From Acanthococcus lagerstroemiae (taxonomy: Eukaryota > Arthropoda > Insecta > Hemiptera > Eriococcidae), in contig CM063113.1 of assembly GCA_031841125.1 (NCBI GenBank), positions 62,551,211 to 62,615,210 on the forward strand: a stretch of DNA of 64,000 nt. Reading direction: 5' to 3'. This document shows positions 34,601 through 46,600 of this stretch, piece after piece. The position numbers were made by a program, and so were the translations under genes. Each line of letters opens with the position of its first letter. Within the stretch, counting starts at the first letter, position 1. Under the pieces are notes generated by a model, which ran no database searches, was not told the DNA's origin, and worked only from the letters and a program-made list of their open reading frames with translations.

Positions 34601-37600
34601 CTCCTCAGACGGAGGCGAAAAAAATGTGTTTGAACCTGCGATTCCCCAGTTATCGAATGAAGAATACGCCAGCGAAACTCTGCCTCTGCTCATCAAGAAT
34701 GTAAGAACCGTGCAGCAGCGAGATGCTATTCCCGAAGTAAGTTGATCCGTCCTGCATGTTGGGTACGAATTTTATTCTTAGCGCCTTCGTAGTAAGTAGT
34801 GTGTGTATTAAGTACACGCCCCGTGCGTCGTATGTATGACGCCCGATGCGACAAACGAACATTTTTTTCGTACATATGTACATCTTCGACTATCCGGCTC
34901 GTGGACTACCCCTCGAAAGCTAAGAAAGTGGTCTCGGTTGAAACGCAAATAGTATTTTAATATCGGTATTCTACGTCATAACAGTTATCGTTCTCAAAAT
35001 ATACCCGTGTATCGGAGACAAGATTTTCTTTTTTCAACCTCCAGTTCCAACTTTAAACTGATAAGACTGGTATCAGCCCGTGTAGTCTACAGTCGAAGAC
35101 GTACCTGATCGTGCATCGTGTTTGTGCTCTTGTATTTGTCAACGTTCGATCTCGAACACAAACTTCCGAATCTGTCCGCTAAGCCGACGTAACAATCACC
35201 GGGAGTGCCGTCTCATTGTCAGAATAGAATACCGATACCGAATTATTTTTTGGGGAAATAATTTCGGTAATACTAACACCAATCATTTCCAGTACGATCG
35301 AGGGTAAGATGTGTATCTGTTACCAAAATCAAACTTAATTGGTACTGAAATCAGCGAGCAGAGTCGTAGTGATGAAATTGGTATGATGTGCCCCCTTTCC
35401 TTTCCCCAGTGTTGACTATCAACGAATTACGGATACCAATTGACTTCCGACAAATAATACTGATTCCCGACTCGTGACCGAAACAAAATTGTAGCACACT
35501 CGCCGCTAAGTCTGGAAAAGTACATAAATCAAAAGTAAACAATAACCTACGAACAACTATGTAGAGTAATTGGACACTATTAAGCAAAAGGCGCTCAAGC
35601 GTCATTTGTTGACAAAATTAGTTATTAGTATCGTTGGAAAGAGCGTAAAAAGTGGAATTTTTTCAAATTGGGCCCCCCGATACAAAAATGTGTATCCACG
35701 TTGAAAAAGGTTATCAGTAAACGCTATGTCCGTAAACCGGCATTGTTCATCGATTTTTAATTTTATATTTTTCAACAAAAAAAAAAAGAGATTTTGTCGC
35801 TTGGGTGCTTTTTTGCTTAACAGCGTTCATTTGTAAACTACCCGATTTTCAGAGTGTTCCTGAATGACAAAGGCTGTTCAATAAGTAACGCTTCCAAGCC
35901 CATATCTTAACGACTGGACCTAGAGGAGTGCACATGTGCTCTTTGGAAAGATAAACTCGTTAGCTTCAAAATGAGGGGTAGATCGGTTCCATATCTGCTT
36001 TTGTTTGCAAAACATGTGTCAAAAACGAAAACTGTCTACTGCCGCTCGTTAGATGCAAAAATCGGTTGTTTACTTTTTGATGGTTGAAGGTGCTACGCGG
36101 GTTGCGAGTTTTCGACGATTGAAGGCGCGTTTTGGGGATGAGTGTTTTAATATCAGTGTGGTACAGATATGGACAAGAGAAACAAAGGCTGGTACGTTCG
36201 AATTACTGAATGAATCTCGGTCAGGGCACCCAAAATTCCGGAAAAGGGATGAAATTGTTGCCAAACTTTTATCAATTTTGGAAAAAAAAAGGCACCACAG
36301 TTGATGTTGAGAAGTACTGTAAGACCTTAACAGCTTTTCGATATCGTTTAAACCGGATTCGACCTGCCAGCGGTACCTGTTTACTCAAACATGACAACGT
36401 GAGACCTCACACCGCAGCGCGCACTCGAACCAGGTTACAGGAGTTGCATTACGAAATTCTTCCGCACCCTGCTTATAGCCCCAACCTCGCTCTTAGTGAC
36501 TTTTATCTATTCCGGTATCTTAGAGAATATCTGAAAGGGTATGGTTTTGCATTAGATGACGAATTCAAGTTCAAATATTTGAAATTTTTCCGAGAACAGC
36601 CGGCTGAATTTTACTAAAACGAAGTGTGAAAACTGATTAAGCGTTGGCAACAATGTATCGAATTTGTCGTTGACTATGTTGAGGTATAAATAGTGTTTTA
36701 GAAACATTCTAACATTTTCTTTCAAATGAGTTTCGTTTCATTTTTGTAACTCGAGTTGTTCCCAAGATATGAGCTGGGAGGCGTTACTTATTGAACAGCC
36801 TTTGTTGGTAACTTACTAGTTACAACTGTAACTTCATTTTGTGTTTAAACTCGGCTACAGATTATGATGTTACGTGACCGCTTCGGCGCTGTTGCCAGCC
36901 ACGTTCGTTCTACAAGTAACGATGTTCTCTGGTGTTTAGGAACATTTTCAGTCGGCCGGTTCTTCGCGATTGAATACGGATACGCAGCGAGGCACACCTT
37001 CGACCACAAATCCTATTGAGCCGATCTGTGCTCCACGTCGTCCTAGTTCGCTCACCGGAGATTTGAGGGCGAAAACTCCGGTCATTGCTGCTGTTGCGGA
37101 GGCTGAATATACAAATTCGAAAATACCGATACCGGGTAACCCGGGCGATGGTACGACGAATAATTTGATCGGCGGAACAGCCTTAATGAACGATAACTGT
37201 TACAGCTGCGTCGATAGTAATGGCAACGAGGACAAATCGTCGACATTATGGCCATCTAATAATCTGAACCTGCAACTGTCGTTGAACGAAACTCGACTCA
37301 TCGATTTGTACAAGTGCAATGAAACGTATAATTGTTCGTTCTCTACCAGTTCACCGGATGACTTCTGTCGGCATCTACGGGCCGAACATAAAATAAAAAG
37401 TAAGCTCGCCGTTTTTAGACGCCCTCTTCGCTCGTTGGGTGTCGATAATTAACTAAGAATAATTTACCCTTTATTATTTATTTAACGGATATCCGTGCGC
37501 GTATGCGCGTGTTCTCATCGACAGAAGGCAAAAAGGTCGATGCAAAGTTTCTCAAGTGCTTATATTGCGTCGCCGCGCAGCTTACCACCCCGGAGTTACT

Positions 37601-40600
37601 GGTTGAACATTTGAGAAGTATTCACCGCTTCTGTCAATACGTGTGTCCGTATTGCGTATTTCGAGCCTGTCGACCGGTTTATGTCTTATGGCATTTGGTA
37701 AGTATGTATTTCGCTGTAAATGGAATGTGTACGTTTACCCATTTTGTTATGGTAGGTACATTATTACACGTGCAAACAGATAGGTACAACGTCAACTAGT
37801 TGATGGGTAGGAGAGAATGGTCGTTGTGTAAGAAGTATAATAGATTAATAGTGATAATAATGCTATATTTCGATAAGTAATTACATTTGTGAAGAGCCGC
37901 GACAGTCTCTAAATCACATAGCTTCGAGCCTGTTCAGCAATTCTGGGTGGTGAACGGTGTCAAAAAACTTTCTTTACACCCAGAAGAATGCCCTCAGTAG
38001 TTGAATCATAGATATCTTCAGTAGTCGGCGACTACATCAATCGTTCTTCTTCAGAATTTAAAGGAAAACGCCCCTTTTAACCTAGGCGTTAAAACATCGA
38101 CTGAACGACTCGGCCGAGATCTGACCGTTCTCTTCTGTTACCTTGGTGGCGATCTCGTCTATTCTTGCTTTATATTTGTTTAGCCATTTCATGTTTCCGC
38201 TTAGATAGCTGGGTCGAACCTGAAATTCTTGGTGCTTTTTTGAGCTAGACTCAGGAATTCGGGAACATCGAGAAATTTTCTAGAAATTTCTCCCAAGTAT
38301 TTCCTTCTATTTCGAGTGACTGTCTATCGATTATTACTTCGCTAATTCTATCCATTATACGATCAGCGGTCACATTCGTGATTCCCCAGTATTTTTCCCC
38401 CTTTCTTTTGAATGTAAATCTTAATAGACATGCAGGTAGGAATATTCCTGATAGATGGTGAGCAATATAATCCACAGATGAGAGGAGAAAATGAGAATGT
38501 TGGAATTGATATGACGAGAGACATAACTTGACAAATTTTAAAGGGTAAACAAATAAATATGAGGACGCATGCTGCGACGAACTTCCTGAAGAAGGTGCAT
38601 TATTCGGATACTTCAGTGTCCGGCATGCTACTGACTACAGACTGGAATAAAATACTCCCGATCGACTGGTATAACGATGAACACGGGACAAATGATGAGA
38701 TACGACGAAATATGGAACACGATCATAAATATTATCGTGTAGCTGGGTGAAACAGAGGCGGACCCGTTCTGAAATATCTACGTCGATGACTACTTTTCCA
38801 TGTGTAGCGTTGTATCCGAAGCAGGTTCTGCTATTTCCACTCCCTCCCCGCTTTGGGGGAAAAAAGTTGTCAAGAACTCCTAAACATGTTGTGCACAATA
38901 TTGATCTGAAAAGTGTTCTCTTTCTCCTTCCTTCTTACAAAGACCGTACCTTCCTTCAGCCAGGCTAATTTGGTCGGCCTTTCAGCCCTATGTTCCTTTT
39001 CAGCTGCATGTATGTCTAACGTTCGCCTAATCAAATGCTCTTCCACGTGGATTGGGCCCAGATAAGTAGATAGTTGGATGTATGTATAAATGAATGAACG
39101 ACGGATTTGTATAATTGCCAAAATCGTGATGACCGTTTCAGGATATCAAGCACCCAGAACAGATTAAGAAAATATGTATATCGAATTCGAACGACAACCG
39201 AGAGGATGTAATCGCTAACAGCCCTCGTAAACCGTACTGCGAAGTCGTACAACGGTTCCATTGTACTCACGGTAAGCTCAGTTCAATTTCCTATCCGCTG
39301 GATAAACCGACGCAATCATTTAAATTTAACGCGTTCGAATCTTCGCTATATATTGCGTTGTTGTTAGTTAATTAATCAATTAATTGGTCAGTCGATCGAC
39401 CATACATTGCGAATATTAGCCGGCAGTTCTCAATCTGTTTGCTACATTTTCAGGCTGTTCGTATGCGACTTTGTCCCTCGAAGAATTCACGAGTCATTTG
39501 AAAAGGCTGCACAGTCAAGCGCATATATTGAAGTGCCATGAGTGCAATCAAGTTAGTTTCAATTTGGTTCAGTTGTTGAAGGTAAGTTGGTCTAGAGGCT
39601 CTTGTATTCGCGTATCCCGTAGGTCGAAATGATTTTATCGTTATTATTTTGTTTCAGCATTATAAATTACTACATAAAATGGCCGAGTATCAATGCGTGT
39701 ACTGCGAGGCTGGCTTCCCCAACATCGAAACCGTGAAATCTCACTTGATGCAGCGTCATTCTTTCCTGTATCCCAGAGTTGTTAAGCGTAGGGATGTACC
39801 TGCGGTAAGAACGATTTGTTTTAGTTGCAAGCTGAACCTACTCATAGTCTAAAATCCCTTGGGTGGTACTCTAAGGGATTGTTCAGCGACCGGAATCAAG
39901 AAAATACTCTCGAAATTGAGTTCAGCAGCCTAAAAAAAAATGACTTCTATCGCGGATTTTTCCCCCTCTTCTTCCTCATTTTTTTGGAGCCGCCCCTTGG
40001 ACCATCAACCTAGATAGGGACGGACTGGAAGCCAAATTCGTACCGGGAAAAGTAAATTTTACCGACCCAAGAGCTCACGTCCCAAATGAAGATGGTGGGG
40101 GAAGGTCTGGAAGCAATTTTCAGTATCAAAATTGATTAAATCAAAGTAGGATTGAGATGAAGTACGGAAATAAGATATTCGAACGTAATTTTCTGAGTTA
40201 TGTTACGTAGGAAAACCCTTAAAATATTGGAGAAGTACGTAAATGAAAACGCATGAAACAGACGTAATATGTAAAACAAGAAGTCCCACTCTCCCCCAAC
40301 TCATTCAATTGTGCTTCGGAAAAAGTTTTTAGGGAATTAAAATGGGAAGGGAAAGGGATAAAGATAAATGGAGAACACTTGAATAACTTACGACTTGCCG
40401 ACGACATGGTAATTATAGGGAATAGAGCAACTTGGCACAGAACTCTCCCATAAGAGTAAAGAAGCGGGATTAGAGATCAACCGGGGGGAGGAAACAAGAA
40501 TTCTATTTAACCAAGCCAAGGAACGGGTTGAAGTAGAGGGAAAAGAAGTAGAATGGGAGGAAGAATTCACTTACCTCGGACCATCTGTGGCATTCCAAAG

Positions 40601-43600
40601 CAGAAGAACGAGAGTGCTGAGAACACGAATTTTGAAGGGATGGAAAAATATTGGGAATTGAAAGGAATATTTAAAGGGAAGACACCGCAAAAAATAAAAT
40701 CGCTAATCTGGGAAAGCTGCGTCCACTCAGTACTTACATATGGTGCCCAGACATGGTCTCTAACCAAAAAAGGTGTACAAAAACTACAGAACACACAAAG
40801 CACAATGGAAAGGAGTATGTTAGGAATTAGAAAACAAGAATTAGTTACAAACAAAACAACTAGACAAACAACTAGGTTAAAAGATAGGATATTCGATAAA
40901 AAGACTAAAATGGACGTATGGGGGACATGTGGCTAGATAAGAAACAGAGAGATGGGAGAGGAAAGTCGAAGAATGGGTACCATATGGGGCAAAAAGATCC
41001 CAAGGGAGACCACTAACAAGATGAAGGGACGAGTTCACAAAGCACCTAGGACCACTCTGGAGGAGAATGACTGCGGATCGACAGACCTGGGCAGTTAAAG
41101 GAGAGGCATATGCCCAAACCTGGGCTTAGCCAGTATGGGAAAGGGAGCCCCCCTTCTTTTACCGCAGAATTAAATTAAGGCCATTATGTTCTGGCCCGCT
41201 AATAAATAAATAAATTTACTCCCTACATTGTCCTAAACGAAAAACAATGGAAAAAGAAATTGAACTGTTTTAAAATTTTTCCTGTTCTGTAATATCGTGG
41301 AGTTTTTTTCTCTTCATTTCGGATACATCAACCGTGCTTGTGCTCAGTGATAATAAATAGCGATATGAGCGCGCGTATTCACTCGACTTTACTTGGACGT
41401 ATATAAATAATAATTTCATTCATTCGGTGTCCTTTGTTATGTAGGCGGATATCGATACGACTGATCCTTGTTTAAAGTACATTTTGGATCTGGATATGGA
41501 CGAGTCATTGAAATCGTTAGCTCAGTATGTGAAGATAGTTAGTCGCAACGAATTCTCGCGTGTAACCCTGTATCGAGACGACTGCGGCGGCGGTGACGCG
41601 TCCGAACAGACCTCCGTATTGTCCATCACCGGCCACATTATTGACAACAAACTCGAGTTCGATACGAACCGGCAATTACTGCCGCAGCAGCTGCAACGGG
41701 GCGATAATTTGGACAACGGAATCGAGGCAACTGTCGACGAAGAAACGGCAAATGCTGTGTCTGCCATTACAGTGTCCAGTCCCGTCGACCATGCTCCCGT
41801 CAGCATTGGCACGCTAAGTAGCCGACGATCTTCGGGTAGCATAGAACACATTTCAGTACCCAGTTCCGACGATGACGAAAGGCTAGTTATCTGCGAATTG
41901 GAGAATGAGAACGATCAGTCGAAGAAGACCAGCGACGATTTAGCCGTCGCCACCTTTGATCAGATGGCTACGTCGTATGGTAGCGGTGGTAGTAGACAGA
42001 CGCCGATGACGAGAAAAATGCAAGCCTCGCAACAACGGTGCGTTATCGGACTGGAAGGCAAGGATTTGTATCGATGCGTCATGACAGGTAACAACATTTA
42101 GATTTGGGTGGAGGCTACCGTAGAGCTTAGAATGGGATAAACTAGAAACTACGCAATTTTCGTCGTATATTTCCAGATTGCGCCGTAGCTGTGGAAAATA
42201 ATAATTCGTTCAAGGAACATCTGCGCACCTGCGATAACGCACGCGACACAAAGGTTATCGTTTGTCGGCATTGCAACGGCGTATTCCAGAAGCTTAATAA
42301 ATTTCTTAATCATATACACTCGCACGGTGTACCACGTTTTTACTGTACATTATGTAACTCGAAATATACTACCCCGAAAAAGGCTACCGAACACGCCCGG
42401 ACGATGCATAAAGTGCACCCAACCAAAGTTATACCCGCTGATCCGTACAAGAATAATCTAGATAGAGACATTCACCTGGTGGTCGTTCCCGATTCGTTAG
42501 CCGTAAGTACAAAATCTATCAATTTACGTACTTATCCGCGTGCCTACTCGTTTATCTAACCCGACCGATAGTGATTGACTGATAATCAGTTAACTCGTTG
42601 CTCGAATTCGTATTCAAATGCTTTCTACAAATTCGAATTCGACGGTACCTAATTTTTTTGGTTTACAGGAGAAGAAGAATCGAAAACCTAAATGTCCCAA
42701 AAATTGGTCTCCGGCTGATCGAAACGATTTTACGGATGCTCGGAAACTGCCTGCGGTGACTTCAGCGGTGACCACTTCGGAAGCCGACCGGGGAGTGACG
42801 GTCGTATTTAGCTGCGAAGATATGGAGACGCGGTGGCCGCCCCATATTTCCCTTCTACCGAAAGAAGTTCGTTGTGGAATTTGCAATACGTATGGTTCGA
42901 AAGTGCGCAGCAACTTACGGAATCATATGAATGAACACGCCTGCGGATTGGCAGCCAACGACATTATCAATCCGGTTCCACGAATAGGCAAAACCGACGG
43001 CGAGTTGATGTTTCATAAGATGGCCAACTACGCCGCATATAGCGTTAAAAATGACGATAAAAAAGTTGAAACCAAAGACGAGGTGAGTCGGCATTATCTC
43101 GCTGAGGTTACGTTTACGCGCGATACGATTTGCCGGCGACGAGAAATCGTCTCCGTGAATGCGTTATACGCCCTCTCGTTAATCGTCGATTGTTACTTAC
43201 TCTGTTATTTTTTTTTTTCGACTACGTTCGCAGCAACTGGACGAGGACGACGGAAAAACATTGAAAGTGCCCGTATTCGTGCCAAAAATGATGAGATTTC
43301 GTTGCAGTGCCCCCGATTGTAGATACACGTCGCAGGATGCCTGTATGTTGACCTCTCACTTCCAGACGCTGCATCCCGAATTACATAAATTCGCGTTAGT
43401 ATTTTGACCATTTCCGAAACGAATCTATATGCTTCTTGGTATCGCAATTTTAGTAGCCGGCTGGCATCCTACTCTACTAATTGCCTGTCACCTTTCTTTC
43501 GTCTTCGGTCTTTCCATTACTTTCGATGAATAGTTGAAGATACATGCGTGTAAAAAGGAAGCGAGAGGCGATACTGTGGACCGACGGTCAAGTTCACAAA

Positions 43601-46600
43601 TCACGTTCTATACTGACACTCGATAGGTCGAGCACCTGCTCGCTTGTGCAACTTGAATGTTCATCATCGACGGCATTTCTTTTTCCCTTCACCCTTTCGA
43701 CGAATATTGCCCACGAATTACGGATGTATAGAAGACAGCTAACCTGGCGGACGTACGAAATGTGGCTGAGAAATGTTGATAATTCTTATCCGAGTGTCCC
43801 CGCTTTTTTTTCTCTCTCTCTCTCTTTATCTTTCGGGTTCTCGCAACTATTCGATGATCGCTGTCGTTCGCTACAGCCAGTACGATGCCCGAAGTGAGAC
43901 GAGAAATTACGGTAACGAAAGCCCCCGTATTCGCACGATCACTGGATGCATTCGTTCGTCGTTCATTTCCTTTTCTGTTTCAGCTGCCCGCATTGCAAAC
44001 TGACCTTCAAGACATCGAAAATCAACATGCACATGCGATACCATAACAGTAAACTATTCAAGTGCGGTTTCTGCGATTTCCTTCATTATCAGAAGTACGT
44101 AACAATAAATTTACTATACATTTTATGTCCGATGGAAAAATGCTGGTGCTAATTTCTCGAGTTTTCAAGGGTTTTCTTTCTTTCTGTTTCTGCTTACCCT
44201 TCCGTTCTGCCTTTTTCTTTTCTTCTTCTTCACCTTTTTTCCGAGTATTTGTTTGAAATTTGCGTACGTTCAATTAGTGGAAATAACTCCAGTGTAATGA
44301 CAAAAATAAATGCTCACCTTTCTTTACTCGCGATTCAGATACGTTTACTAGTTTTTATTTATTTTTGTGTGAAATGAATTATATATTAAGCGAGAAGCGA
44401 GAAAGTGAAAGACGATAGTTTTACAAGAAAGTGCACAAGACTGTAAAGAAAAAGGAACCACGTATATCTGCCTTCGACGGTTATTATAAACAAAACAATA
44501 GGTGCCAATAGTGACAAACAAAATTACATTCAGGCATAAACGACGAAATTACTCCTAATTTTAATAGTGTTTAGAGATGTGACAAGCGTCGAATGTCTCC
44601 TTCTTACTAGATATTATTACGTTGAATGATAATTTCTTCGGGACGCGGCCGCGGCTGCTTTCCTTTTTCCCCTCAGACACGGCGTGGAAAAACATCAGCA
44701 AGAAGCGCATCGTGGCGTCGTTTATCAGTCGGTGATTACGGTCCGAGAATTCTCGCCAGCCGAAGTGGAACGGTTGGAAGCGGAAGCGAGACTGAAATAC
44801 GAATTTCCGCCCGATCTAAACACTGGTAATGGTAAGATGAACAACACTGCATCGTGTATCGTTCGAAAGTTTTATTGGCGTCTTACGACGCCGCGAATAT
44901 CGTCGATTCGTTTTCATCTACTGGGACGCGTCATTTGTTGCAGCGAGTAGTACTCTCGCCACCCTGTCGAAAGTTTCCGAATGGAAGTGCAATCTTTGTC
45001 GAAATGCCGCTTCAGCCACCGAAGATCAGATGAGAACTCATTGTCAGGATTTTCATAAATGCTGCGGTAAACGATACAAATGTTGTTTGTGCAGTTTCGC
45101 GCGCGATACTTCGGCAGAAGTTACCGCCCACCTAAAGACGTGTCACGATTTCGTCTCGCAAGTCATCCCCATCTACAGAGAGGTAAGTCATCGCCATCGT
45201 CACCAGCGTAGTGAGACATCTTCGATCGATTCGCGCGTTTCCAACGACGGTAAGGACGTCGGCATTGACGTTGTGGGATGGCGGCGATCGATTTGTTTGA
45301 AAAAAATCGCTGTAGCAGGAAGTTTCTAAGACGCGTCGTGATGAGAGGAGAGGAGTGGCAGGGATACGTACGTTGTTTCGGCTAGTTACCCGGTTGTATT
45401 ATTTTCTCTCACGTTTCTATCTGTTGTGTAGGTCAACGATGAAGCGGAAACGATCAGTCCATTCTTCACATGCGATGCCCAAAGTACTAGCGCCAGTACC
45501 AACGCTGCGAAAAACACTTTGAAAGAAACGACGGCGACGGAACACCGCGATTCTTTGAACGCGGGCGAGTTGTCTTCATTCGTTCCACTTGGACGTCATC
45601 CGCCGCCGCTGCGGCGGCTATCATCGACCCAATCTACTGACCCTACCTGCATCGAGAAAGAAAGCAGTAACCTATTTGTGGCACCTTTTCCAGACGGCGC
45701 GTTCAAATGTCCGTTCTGTCTGCAGTTTAAATCTGATTCCTTGGAGCAAATGCGAGAACACATTTACACAGAGAAAAATTATCTCAGGTGAATATCAATT
45801 CTTACGCTCCTCGTCGGAAGCGATTGCAACGTGGCTGTTCGTTCGCAGCTAGAAACACGAGTATCAGTCCTTCCTTCCCTCCTGCCCTTACCGCCTCTTG
45901 GTGCCGGCTATCGCTGTCGCATTGGTAATTCACGTTTCTATAAGAAAAGTAGGTATCCCTGTGTCACGTTCATTAGTCTTGGTGTTCGCAAGAAGAATTG
46001 AAATCAAAATGATACGAGATTTCCATTCGATTAAGAGAACATATTTATGTATCCCCATTTTCATCGACGGTCGCCGTTTCGATTGCTCGGAAATGACGGT
46101 CAATTTTCGACATTTTGTGTACTTTTAGGGGGAAATTCAATTGATTAAATTTTTCGAATTCGGAAAATGCCGTGTAAATTGGTAGGAAGGGAAAGGCTTT
46201 GGTAGGGTGGTTGAGTGTTTGTAAATTTGCTACGTTGTTCGTATTTTATTTTATTTTTTTGTCAAATGCGCGTTAGATTCATGTGTACTGTGTGCGGCAT
46301 GACCAGTGTCCATCGGCAAGAACTGGAACCACACTTGCTGACGCAGAGACGTACACACCCGGCTAAAGGAGGTGACGACTACATACGCACGTTTACGCGT
46401 GATGAAAATTTGGAAAGAAAAGTGAGTCTGAGGCTTCGTTTCGTTCTTTCGCTATTGTTTGTCTTCTGCTCGGCATCGTCTTCCTAGGCATTTATCGTGT
46501 TGTAAGCATCGTCGGCTTCTTCGTAAAGCGTTTCGTATTCCTTTATTTTATCTTCTTTCTTTCTTTGTTTTTTTGGTGCAGGTCGAGCTGGCTTTGTCGT

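Larger units (their letters stand above)
34737..36939 (+). other. intron 9 hosting a mariner relic
   Basis: 2.2 kb. The only recognisable content is the mariner-like element at 35867-36805. The open frames at 35122-35605 have no domain. Confidence 0.7.

Noticed and set aside
38251..38475. Minus-strand 74-codon frame next to the LINE fragment
   Set aside because: It could belong to the same decayed element, but the translation matches no reverse-transcriptase or endonuclease motif that I can name.
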